Assembly (NCBI GenBank): GCA_001940725.1 | Contig: MDVR01000171.1 | Location: 1 to 18,702, forward strand | Source: Candidatus Heimdallarchaeota archaeon LC_2 | GTDB lineage: Archaea; Asgardarchaeota; Heimdallarchaeia; Heimdallarchaeales; Kariarchaeaceae | Direction: 5' to 3' | Length of the DNA stretch: 18,702 nucleotides | Made by a program: the position numbers and the translations under genes | The notes under the pieces: model-generated | What the model was told of the DNA's origin: nothing | The model's input: the letters and a program-made list of their open reading frames with translations, nothing else | The model's database searches: none | Shown here: positions 1-6,491 of the stretch, piece after piece | Layout of the letters: every line of letters begins with the position of its first letter | Position numbering within the stretch: the stretch's first letter is position 1

Positions 1-143
1 TTCAAAGATTACCTATTAAATTAGAGCGCCATAGAGCTAATTAAGTATGTACACGAGTGATCCATAAACGTAATTCAACTTTCATTTTCAAGTAAGAGAC
101 CCTAAGTGTACTTTTTATAGACTAGTTTTAAGCTAATTATGTT

Positions 144-590
144 ATGGAGGCTCTTCCCACATCTTCTGTTTCATTACATAATGAAACATCGAACCTGCAA
201 ACTTCTAAAGCAATCTCAAAATGCAAAACAACCGAAACTATCTATATAATAGGTGAAAATAATTTTAGCAATAGCAAATCAGAAGGAAGGAGTATGCTCC
301 AAAAATATGGAGTTAAACATACTAAAATTTTACCGAATTGGCCTATCTTGAAAATTGAAATTTCAATTCTCGTGTCAACCTTAGAATTCATGTTATCCAT
401 GTCCGTTTTACCAACAAAAATATATGTAAAATCGAATAATTCAAAATTTGTGAAGTTAATGAGAGACATGGAAGATTATCCGTTGAATTGTAAACCTCGT
501 GATCGATTGAAGGAGTTACTGGGCAGATTTAAATCTGAAGGTACTCTAATTCAAACGAATCGGATAAAATCAACTACTAATCCAGCCTAA
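144..590 (+). CDS. Small protein, possible degenerate RNase H-like fold
   Basis: No family is recognised with certainty. After a polar N-terminus of about 30 residues, the protein reads like an RNase HI domain: a strand at residues 32-37 (TIYIIG), a helix with a conserved-looking Glu (KIEISILVSTLEFML), then strand IYVKSNNSKFVKLM, which sits where RNase H has its SDSQLV-type motif. It ends with an Arg/Asn/Ala tail. In this reading the first catalytic Asp is replaced (IYIIG instead of IYTDG) and the second is Asn, so only the Glu remains and the protein would be inactive. This is inference from a by-eye comparison. A TATA-like stretch (TTTTTATA at 113-120) lies about 27 bases before the ATG, which supports this start and a leaderless transcript. 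The ATG at 139 is out of frame. The gene ends about 80 bases before repeat copy R1. Confidence 0.6.
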   Translation: MEALPTSSVSLHNETSNLQTSKAISKCKTTETIYIIGENNFSNSKSEGRSMLQKYGVKHTKILPNWPILKIEISILVSTLEFMLSMSVLPTKIYVKSNNSKFVKLMRDMEDYPLNCKPRDRLKELLGRFKSEGTLIQTNRIKSTTNPA

Positions 591-665
591 TCGTTTGGTA
601 TCCAGTCTTTTCTTTCAAATATTAAATTCATGTCCCATAATCCCGTTCCATTTCATCGTAGCTAT

Positions 666-890
666 TTTCGAAAAATTCCAAATGCGTATTATCATCCTAA
701 TCCGCAAATCAAAAAATATAAATGAAGTAGAAATCAATATTTGAAAACCAAAAAAAAGTCCTTACAGGGGATATACCTCTAAGAACTGTTTAAGCACAGT
801 AACATATTATGGAAATAATTTTGTAATAATTTTAAACAATTATTTTATATTTGATCTTGGTATCACGATATTTTTCTTCTGGCGTATATC
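666..890 (+). repeat. Repeat copy R1, head module
   Basis: This is the first copy of a dispersed non-coding repeat. It opens with a 22-base imperfect palindrome (684-705, GCGTATTA...TAATCCGC), then an A-rich linker and an A-tract. Next come the hairpin CTTACAGG/CCTCTAAG (761-783), a spaced ACTGT...ACAGT motif and the conserved line TTGATCTTGGTATCACGATA, ending at TTCTTCTGGCGT. It matches 17935-18130 closely. In R1 one base of the hairpin stem is mismatched (C where the others have G). The middle module is absent. In its place lies the kinase gene, and the tail resumes at about 1682. Confidence 0.85.
751..783 (-). terminator. Terminator-like hairpin in R1 head, reading leftward
   Basis: Read on the minus strand, the head hairpin (8-base stem, 7-base loop) is followed by a run of seven T, the form of an intrinsic or U-tract terminator. 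It lies downstream of the minus-strand kinase gene and could end its transcript. The same structure recurs in R2 (3605-3627), R3 (4705-4727), R4 (9865-9887, without the T run) and R5 (18017-18039). A terminator role is inferred from sequence form only. Confidence 0.45.
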
Positions 891-908
891 TGATGATACA
901 ATATGGAA

Positions 909-1499
909 TTAGTTAGAAGAAGAATAGAAACTAATTTCCTCAATCTCAAAATGTTTGATAATTAGTTTTGCGACATCTCTTGCTGAAAGATCTGAATTTT
1001 CAATTTTCAAATAGTTTTCTGGGTAGTAAAAATTGTTATTGGTGTTCATAATATGAGTTTTATCAAGTTTCAATAAACGCGCTTCTGATTCATCAACTTT
1101 GCGCTTAGATTTTTTCTCATTTAATCGAAATTCTGTTTTATTACGTCTTAAACGTTCTTCAAGTTTAGCCTCTAATTCAACAAAATATACATCTGCACCA
1201 ATATCTGTAAACACCTGCACAAATTCATCAACCTCGGCTTTATCAGAAGGGACATCGAATCCCCAAACATATGTAAAAATTAATCCTCTCAATTCACTAT
1301 TCGCTACTTCTTCAAAAATTCGTTTTCTGAATTCCATTGTTAATCGATTGAATGGTTCAGTTCCGAAATCAAAGAAATTCAATAATATCTCGATTGTCAT
1401 GTGATTATGAAATAATTTCAAACCAGTCAACTTTGCAAGTTCAAATCCAACAGTCATTTTACCTACCGCAGGAGGACCAAATATCATTACTAGCTCCAA
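909..1499 (-). CDS. P-loop NTPase, shikimate-kinase-like small kinase
   Basis: A cytoplasmic P-loop kinase-fold protein of 196 aa, close to the usual length of this small AAA/shikimate-kinase-like group. It starts MELVMIFGPPAVGKMTVG, with a Walker A motif at residues 8-15 (GPPAVGKM, Met in the usual Ser/Thr place, as is common in this group). FHNHMTIE and FFDFGT follow, then an EERLRRNKTEFRL segment that looks like a lid. The substrate is unknown. The start is TTG at 1499 because homologues begin exactly there and a TATA-like box (1521-1530) lies 26 bases upstream; the ATG at 1487 would cut into the first strand. The relatives I recall are mainly bacterial, so transfer from bacteria is likely (inference). 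The gene sits between the head and tail of repeat R1, in place of the middle module. Confidence 0.85.
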   Translation of the reverse strand: MELVMIFGPPAVGKMTVGFELAKLTGLKLFHNHMTIEILLNFFDFGTEPFNRLTMEFRKRIFEEVANSELRGLIFTYVWGFDVPSDKAEVDEFVQVFTDIGADVYFVELEAKLEERLRRNKTEFRLNEKKSKRKVDESEARLLKLDKTHIMNTNNNFYYPENYLKIENSDLSARDVAKLIIKHFEIEEISFYSSSN

Positions 1500-1520
1500 G
1501 TGATTTAATTCTCATTGTCT

Positions 1521-1530
1521 ATTATAAATA
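1521..1530 (-). promoter_or_regulatory. TATA box of the kinase gene
   Basis: TATTTATAAT on the minus strand is centred 26 bases before the TTG start at 1499. This fits a leaderless archaeal transcript and supports the TTG start. Confidence 0.5.
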
Positions 1531-1681
1531 ATAATCCGACAACAGTTTAATATTTGATCGAGATCTAATCAATCTACTTCAATATGCTGAGCGAAATAAA
1601 CTTTCACATTTTGTCTATTGATAATCTCTCTTTTCTATTAATTTGAGAATCTAACTGCAGGGGAGGATCTAGAAAAAATCA

Positions 1682-1985
1682 AGATCTCGTCCATAATAGA
1701 TCTTAGTAATCTTCGCAGACCCCCAAATGCTATAAACTTATACACATTAACGGAATTAATGGGAATCAATTAAATCTCAACCAACTACTCCAGAGTGGAT
1801 GAATAATATGAATCAGTAAGTTGGAAATTAAAATATATTAAAAAAAGTCGTTCGATCTCTCAAACTAGTTTATTCTTTGAAATGCATATTATGCTCATAA
1901 TCCGCACTTCATCATTGGCATTGCTTTATCATTTCAACATACGATTTCTTTTCCTTATCTTGCAAGAGTATATTAGAATTAACAT
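1682..1985 (+). repeat. Repeat copy R1, tail module and 3' extension
   Basis: The tail begins at GATCTCGTCCATAATAGATC and runs through GACCCCCAAA and TCAACCAACTACTCCAGAGT to a second palindrome (1884-1905) with flanking TTTGAAAT...ACTTCA. Similarity to R5 (from 18348) continues past it, through TTTTCCTTATCTTG, to about 1985. With the head at 666-890 this makes one repeat split by the kinase gene. The remaining parts of 1500-2050 hold only AT-rich sequence with no gene that I can see. Confidence 0.85.
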
Positions 1986-2050
1986 CAATCGATATTATCA
2001 ATCTCAATGGTGTAAAGCAGATAATTGGGGCAGGCTCTCATTTACTTAAA

Positions 2051-2662
2051 TTACGGACCCTTCCATTCACCTAATGAGTAAATAGCATTTCTTTTGGGGA
2101 AATCCATCTCCATATCATCTAAATTAACCTTAAAAGTATCTGCAGAGTAAAAATCCTCTTTCTTAGTAAGCATACCATCAGGTATTAATGAACTTAGACG
2201 TTGTTCGTCTCCAGTCACACTGCGTATGGGTGCAAACTTTACATCAATCGATTCATCTACTTTGAGCCAACTATCTTTTCCGTCGACATGAAGATCAACT
2301 TTAACTGTTTCTACATTTACTCCCTTATTTACTGTTGACATGAATATTCCCAATGGCCCACCAGCTTTTCCCGTTGCAATTTCTTCAATCGCTGCTTTTT
2401 GTTCTTCATTTGCTCCCTCATCAATTAGGATCACTCCTACACCATTTAATTCATGAATGGCTCCTGGCCAGCGAACAGCTAAGACCCATTTCTGTCCTTC
2501 GAGGTTTAATCCTTTAAACGATCCTTTCTTTACTTGATATCCAATAACACCTTCACAAGTACCATAAGTTGGAGGCGCTTGAAAGGTACAAGGACAGCCA
2601 TAATTACAATTGCATGCGGTTAGCATGTCTACGTCTAGCTCCCAATTTTCTACTTCAGTCAT
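2051..2662 (-). CDS. DUF1326 domain protein
   Basis: A soluble protein of the DUF1326 family, about 200 aa as usual for the family. The diagnostic N-terminal cysteine cluster is present (CNCNYGCPC, four Cys within nine residues), followed by a fifth Cys in TYGTCEG, and the family's WPGAIHELNGVGVILIDE-type region follows. The Cys cluster suggests metal binding, but the biochemical role is not established. The frame is open up to a GTG at 2671. I prefer the ATG at 2662, which starts MTEVENWELDV as homologues do. The gene follows the DUF2182 gene by 26 bases in the same direction, so they form an operon. These two families are often found side by side, which suggests a joint membrane/soluble metal-handling system (inference). 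Confidence 0.9.
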   Translation of the reverse strand: MTEVENWELDVDMLTACNCNYGCPCTFQAPPTYGTCEGVIGYQVKKGSFKGLNLEGQKWVLAVRWPGAIHELNGVGVILIDEGANEEQKAAIEEIATGKAGGPLGIFMSTVNKGVNVETVKVDLHVDGKDSWLKVDESIDVKFAPIRSVTGDEQRLSSLIPDGMLTKKEDFYSADTFKVNLDDMEMDFPKRNAIYSLGEWKGP

Positions 2663-2688
2663 AAATTTCACTTTTTTTGATTTACATT

Positions 2689-3444
2689 TTATATAATCAT
2701 GAATCCCAAACCAAATACTACAAACACATAACCTATTATCTTAGCTAAGAACTCACCTTTGGAAGATATTTTTTCAATGAAAATAAATATTCCAATTAAT
2801 CCCATGTAGGCCGGATTCATCATGCCAGCTGCAATTAATGCGACCATTAGTCCCCAACAACAGCCTACACAGTAAATTCCATGTATGCTCCCCATTTTTA
2901 TCGCACCTAATAAGCCATCGTGCCATCCATGAGATAGAAAATGTATGGGTGACCTGCAATGACCCAAACAGAGATTTTTCCATTTAGTTGATTGGTATAA
3001 ACCTGCTAAAACAAATGCACTTCCAGTAATTAACATGTTCCAAGGCATCAATATTGGATACATGAAGAAATTAATCACTGCTAATATGAATCCCATAAAT
3101 CCCCATATAACAAAATATCCTAGGACAAACAGAAAAGTCGGTACTACATTATATCCAAATTGCACTCGCGACTGACTTAATTTTGCAAATAACAGCACCA
3201 TTGGTATAATTGATGGAAGCATCATCGCAACCATCATTACAGTCCATATGAGTACGAAATTAAATGCAAACATGACTCGAGTGTCTAAAATGATGGGAAT
3301 AATGAATAATTGTGTTTGTAAACTAGCCATCCAAGCTAAACCTGATATAATTATCAGTAGTGAGGAAATTCCAATTTTCTGCAGAGGGGAAAGCAATGTG
3401 CTATCTGCTGAATATTGTGAACTTACAGCTTGTTCAGTATTCAC
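2689..3444 (-). CDS. DUF2182 integral membrane protein
   Basis: A polytopic membrane protein of 251 aa matching the DUF2182 family (COG5486, predicted metal-binding membrane protein). About six membrane segments are visible (residues 25-45, 58-88, 100-125, 138-150, 195-220, 235-251). Family hallmarks are MVAMMLPSIIPM (71-82), CLGHCRSP (159-166), GSIHGIYCVGCCWGLM (185-200) and a conserved ...MNPAYMG segment. The paired Cys and His residues near the membrane are the presumed metal ligands. The GTG start at 3444 has a TATA-like box 25 bases upstream (3464-3474), which fits a leaderless transcript. It is the promoter-proximal gene of the pair with DUF1326. The pair lies between repeat copies R1 and R2. 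Confidence 0.9.
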   Translation of the reverse strand: MNTEQAVSSQYSADSTLLSPLQKIGISSLLIIISGLAWMASLQTQLFIIPIILDTRVMFAFNFVLIWTVMMVAMMLPSIIPMVLLFAKLSQSRVQFGYNVVPTFLFVLGYFVIWGFMGFILAVINFFMYPILMPWNMLITGSAFVLAGLYQSTKWKNLCLGHCRSPIHFLSHGWHDGLLGAIKMGSIHGIYCVGCCWGLMVALIAAGMMNPAYMGLIGIFIFIEKISSKGEFLAKIIGYVFVVFGLGFMII

Positions 3445-3463
3445 GTTAATTGAGATTATGTGA

Positions 3464-3474
3464 ATTATTAAAAA
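3464..3474 (-). promoter_or_regulatory. TATA box of the DUF2182-DUF1326 operon
   Basis: An ACTTTTTAATAA-like stretch on the minus strand is centred about 25 bases before the GTG start at 3444. This is the expected archaeal spacing for a leaderless mRNA. Confidence 0.4.
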
Positions 3475-3529
3475 GTCATTCGTAGATGAATCATTATTAA
3501 ACTTGAAATTTCTTAATTTTAATTGTCAT

Positions 3530-3985
3530 CACTTTCAAATAAATTGCATAGTATCATCATAATACGCAATTCAAAACTCAGGAATAAAATAATAAAAAAA
3601 AGTCCTTAGAGGGGATATACTTCTAAGAACTGTTTGAGCACTGTAACACACTTGTAATGAAATCAATTAGTTTGTTTGATCTTGGTATCACGATATTTTT
3701 CTTCTAGCGTTTGACTAATAAATAATTAAATAAATAAAACAAGTATTAGACACTAATAATTTAGCAGTATAACAAAATCTGTTATAGGTATTACCCCTTC
3801 AAAACTTATTTTACAAAACAAAACGCCTCGATCGTAAGTGAACGTGGGCTAAACATCTCGTCAAACTCGACGCTTACACCCCGTTTCTTTGAAACGGATT
3901 TTCTTTCGGTGATCTCGTCCAGAATAGATCCTGGTAACCGTCACCGGCCCCCAAGAGATATCAATATCCCTTACGGATGTAATTT
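3530..3985 (+). repeat. Repeat copy R2 (head, middle and part of tail)
   Basis: It opens with the palindrome at 3546-3567 (GCATAGTATCATCATAATACGC). The head hairpin is at 3605-3627, with one G-U-compatible change (CTTAGAGG/CTTCTAAG). The middle module follows (3711-3910), including ATTTAGCAGTATAACAAA, AAACGCCTCGATCGTAAGTG and a GC-rich hairpin, then the tail GATCTCGTCCAGAATAGATC to about 3955-3985, where similarity fades. The terminal palindrome and 3' extension seen in R1 and R5 are missing. This repeat fills most of the gene-free stretch 3445-4077. Confidence 0.85.
3881..3906 (+). terminator. Hairpin plus T-rich run in the middle module of R2
   Basis: CCGTTTC-TTT-GAAACGG is a perfect 7-base stem followed by ATTTTCTTT. 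It would act as a terminator for rightward transcripts. The R5 counterpart (18304-18330) keeps a 6-base stem with a longer T run. Confidence 0.45.
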
Positions 3986-4077
3986 GTATTTTTATTATTA
4001 ATTTCTACTTTGATAGATATTCGGAATCATAATGGTATACGAAAACTCTTTTACTTAGAAAGTACTATACTTATTTA

Positions 4078-4317
4078 ATGACAATCACATTGGATAGGGA
4101 TTTGGCTCGTGATTTAATTGAAACCAAAATACAGCAGTTAGACCTCAAAATTCAATCGATCCTCAAAAAGTGGAAAATTACATCAGTTGAGGAATTTTTG
4201 GATGTCACAAAAAAGGGTGATTTAGTTGAAGCGGTTCCTGATGCTGTTTCTTTGAGAAATTTGATTGACAAACGATCGACCCTCTTTACAACCTTATCTA
4301 ATGAGGAGTTAAAGTGA
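4078..4317 (+). CDS. Putative antitoxin partner of TumE-like toxin
   Basis: A small soluble, mostly helical protein of 79 aa. The N-terminus (MTITLDRDLARDLIETKIQQ) is followed by a coiled-coil-like stretch, then KWKITSVEEFLDVTKKGDL and an acidic VEAVPDAVSLRNLIDKRSTL segment. This pattern (helix, 'SxEEF...GxL', acidic linker, final helix) is what I recall for short proteins encoded just upstream of DUF6516/TumE-type toxins in archaea. The stop codon overlaps the GTG start of the next gene (GTGA), so translation is probably coupled. The pair lies between repeat copies R2 and R3. Function is assigned mainly from the neighbour. Confidence 0.7.
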   Translation: MTITLDRDLARDLIETKIQQLDLKIQSILKKWKITSVEEFLDVTKKGDLVEAVPDAVSLRNLIDKRSTLFTTLSNEELK

Positions 4318-4637
4318 GTGCTTATTCCAAGCTAATGATTGTCTTGGAACTTCTCCAAAATTCATTAAGAGAGAGAATAATTGAATTTTCTCTTGATGAA
4401 GATTTAGTTCGATTGAAACTTATTTTGAAGAAGAGCATTAAGATTTATATTAATTTTAATAATTACAATGAATATTCGTATGTGATCCATTTTTCTCCTG
4501 ATCCAATGGATCGAATTATCATTGATAATTATGATGTGAAATGGAATGTGGATACCGCACCTCATCATCTTCACACCAGATTCGAAAAGGAAAAGGAACA
4601 AGAAGCGAATTCACTGGAGAGCCTTCCACAGATATGA
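4314..4637 (+). CDS. TumE-like (DUF6516 family) toxin
   Basis: This 107-aa protein fits the DUF6516/TumE toxin family in size and layout: a helical N-terminus, beta strands (VRLKLILKKSIKIYINF, YSYVIHF), then a C-terminal signature resembling the family's 'W-D-N-A-P-H-H' motif, here KWNVDTAPHHLHTRF (residues 76-90, His84, His85, His87). Family members are toxins of type II systems, presumed to act on RNA; the mechanism here is not known. The start is a GTG overlapping the previous stop; an ATG at 4335 is an alternative. The C-terminal tail (EKEKEQEANSLESLPQI) departs from the usual family ending. The downstream repeat R3 begins about 50 bases after the stop. Confidence 0.7.
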   Translation: MSAYSKLMIVLELLQNSLRERIIEFSLDEDLVRLKLILKKSIKIYINFNNYNEYSYVIHFSPDPMDRIIIDNYDVKWNVDTAPHHLHTRFEKEKEQEANSLESLPQI

Positions 4638-4685
4638 AAAAATTGATAGAGTTACTTTAAGCAAATTTATAATCTCAGTATCTAT

Positions 4686-4885
4686 CTTCAAAAACCAAAA
4701 AAAGTCCTTAGAGGGGATATACCTCTAAGAACTGTTTAAGCACGGTAACTTATTATATAAATAATTTTGTAATGATTTTCAACAATTACTTTGTTTGATC
4801 TTGGTATTACGATATTTTTCTTCTGGCGTTTAATAATAGATCTTGGTTATCCTCACGGACCCCCAAGAGAGATCAATCCAATATT
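4686..4885 (+). repeat. Repeat copy R3, internally deleted
   Basis: This copy starts in the A-tract and has the perfect head hairpin (4705-4727) and the conserved ...TTTGATCTTGGTATTACGATA... line to TTCTTCTGGCGTTTAATAATAG. It then jumps directly to the tail (ATAGATCTTGGTTATCCTCA...GACCCCCAAGAGAGATCAAT). The whole middle module of about 215 bases is missing. The break falls at the same place as the kinase insertion in R1, i.e. just after CTGGCGT. It occupies most of the gene-free stretch 4638-4984. Confidence 0.85.
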
Positions 4886-4984
4886 GATAGATTATTTCTA
4901 ATTTCAACCAAATAAGAATATAGTTACCCGTATTTTTTAATACACTTTTGCCCAATAATGATCACTGGGGTTTAGATATTGAGG

Positions 4985-6397
4985 ATGAAAAAAATAAGGA
5001 GACTACTGGGAATTGCTTTTATCTGTGCTTTAGGTTTTTATTTTCCAACCTTTCATCCATTTATTACTAATAATATTTTAAATAATACATCAGCTGAAAA
5101 AACAAATATTCACTTATCCAGTTATAAAAATTCTGACCCAATAATTATAATTAAAGATTCAGACTTTACTTCTCTAGGTTTGACTGGTACGGGTATTTTA
5201 GAAGATCCATTTCTGATTGAAGGTTTGAAAATTGTCAATTCTAATTCAAACCTAATTAGTGTCATTAATACGACAGCTTATTTTATAATAATTAATAATT
5301 TCCTCGATAGTAAAAATAGTCAAAACTCTGCTATCCATATAAGTTCAACAGCCAATGGTATAATTAAAAATAATATAATCAAAAATAGTGAAACGGGAAT
5401 AAATATAGCTTCATCTGATAAGATAGTAATCATTCAAAATTCAGTTGAGGAATCCTCCGTAATGGCAATACACATTGAAAACAGTAACGGAAATACCCTT
5501 TCTTTAAATGATATATCTGAAAATGGCATAGGTATAAGTTTTGAAAGATCTTCAAGAAACATCTTAGCAAACAATAATTTAAGAAAAAATAATGAATATG
5601 GGGTAAAATTAAATTTTGATTCCTTCAATAATACAGTTGCTTGGAATAATTTCGTAGAAAACAATCTCGAAAGCAATTCCCAAGCACTAGATGATGGTAG
5701 TAGCAATGTATTTGTCGGGAATTATTGGAATGAATGGATAAGTCCAGATGAAGATAGTAATGGAATTGTTGATCAAGTATATAATATAGATGGGCAATCA
5801 GATAATGTTGATGAATTTCCTCAAATGTTATCAAATGACCTTATCCCAAATATTAGGAATTCTTCATCAAATTCATTTTTTAATTTTCTTACTGATTCTA
5901 ACTCCTTTGTATTATCATTTCTAGCTGTAGGGATCATTGGAATAGGAATGATATCGTTTAAAGGGATTCTTTTAATGTTAAGAAAAATTAAGATGAATCG
6001 TTTAATCAAGGATGTATCAGTAGATTTGATAGGATATTCATCTCCAATAATAATCTCTTTAATAAAGGGTAGTGAAGATCCAGATGCGGATATTGATGAA
6101 TCTTACCCTCCAGAATTGCTAAACTATAAATTTATTCTAAATCCTGTTAGATTAACTATCCTGAAATTGCTTATTGATTACACAACTTATCCTTCATATT
6201 TAGTTCGGGAAATCCTTGGAATTTCCTGGGGAAGTTTTAGTGGGCATATTGAAGTGTTGGTAAAAAATAATTTAATCATTTCGAAAGAGGAATTTATTGA
6301 TGGATCTCCGAAGCAAGTTTTGTATTTAGAAGTCCAAGGGATAACAATATATAATAAACTGCAACAACTCTTAAAGAAAATGTTCGATCTCAAATAA
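4985..6397 (+). CDS. NosD beta-helix protein with TM helix and cytoplasmic winged helix
   Basis: Probably a membrane-bound one-component regulator. Counting from the TTG at 4979, an N-terminal signal/anchor (residues 4-28) is followed by a short linker. A NosD/right-handed beta-helix domain spans residues 55-285, opening with the typical GTGILEDPFLIEGLKI block, with many NN-rich turns (NGIIKNNIIKNSETGINI). A membrane helix is at 308-335. A basic juxtamembrane stretch and a winged HTH follow (about 383-470, FILNPVRLTILKLLIDY...SYLVREILGISWGSFSGHIEVL). The beta-helix would lie outside and the HTH inside the cell. NosD-type folds bind sugars or act as surface modules; the ligand is unknown. I prefer ATG 4985, but TTG 4979 is in frame. 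The next NosD gene starts about 95 bases downstream on the same strand. The DNA target could be its own operon (inference). Confidence 0.88.
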   Translation: MKKIRRLLGIAFICALGFYFPTFHPFITNNILNNTSAEKTNIHLSSYKNSDPIIIIKDSDFTSLGLTGTGILEDPFLIEGLKIVNSNSNLISVINTTAYFIIINNFLDSKNSQNSAIHISSTANGIIKNNIIKNSETGINIASSDKIVIIQNSVEESSVMAIHIENSNGNTLSLNDISENGIGISFERSSRNILANNNLRKNNEYGVKLNFDSFNNTVAWNNFVENNLESNSQALDDGSSNVFVGNYWNEWISPDEDSNGIVDQVYNIDGQSDNVDEFPQMLSNDLIPNIRNSSSNSFFNFLTDSNSFVLSFLAVGIIGIGMISFKGILLMLRKIKMNRLIKDVSVDLIGYSSPIIISLIKGSEDPDADIDESYPPELLNYKFILNPVRLTILKLLIDYTTYPSYLVREILGISWGSFSGHIEVLVKNNLIISKEEFIDGSPKQVLYLEVQGITIYNKLQQLLKKMFDLK

Positions 6398-6460
6398 TTC
6401 AAAAGCTGATCCAATTGTAATTAAATTTTATCACTCAGTGAAAATTAGTGGAGGTTTTCG

Positions 6461-6470
6461 GTTTATATAC
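6461..6470 (+). promoter_or_regulatory. TATA box that sets the start of the second NosD gene
   Basis: GTTTATATAC is centred 27 bases before the ATG at 6492. It lies inside the longer open frame that could start at GTG 6438, which argues for the internal ATG and a leaderless mRNA. Confidence 0.55.
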
Positions 6471-6491
6471 TATCGTACAATAGTTAATAAT

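Noticed and set aside
3760..3910. A short open frame on the reverse strand of the R2 middle module (ends ...DEMFSPRSLTIEAFCFVK), which might be a decayed protein.
   Set aside because: R5 has a one-base length difference in the same segment that breaks the frame, so coding is not conserved between copies.
4546..4728. A 60-residue plus-strand frame overlapping the toxin gene.
   Set aside because: It overlaps the toxin in another frame and runs into repeat R3; no sign of an own promoter or ribosome binding site.
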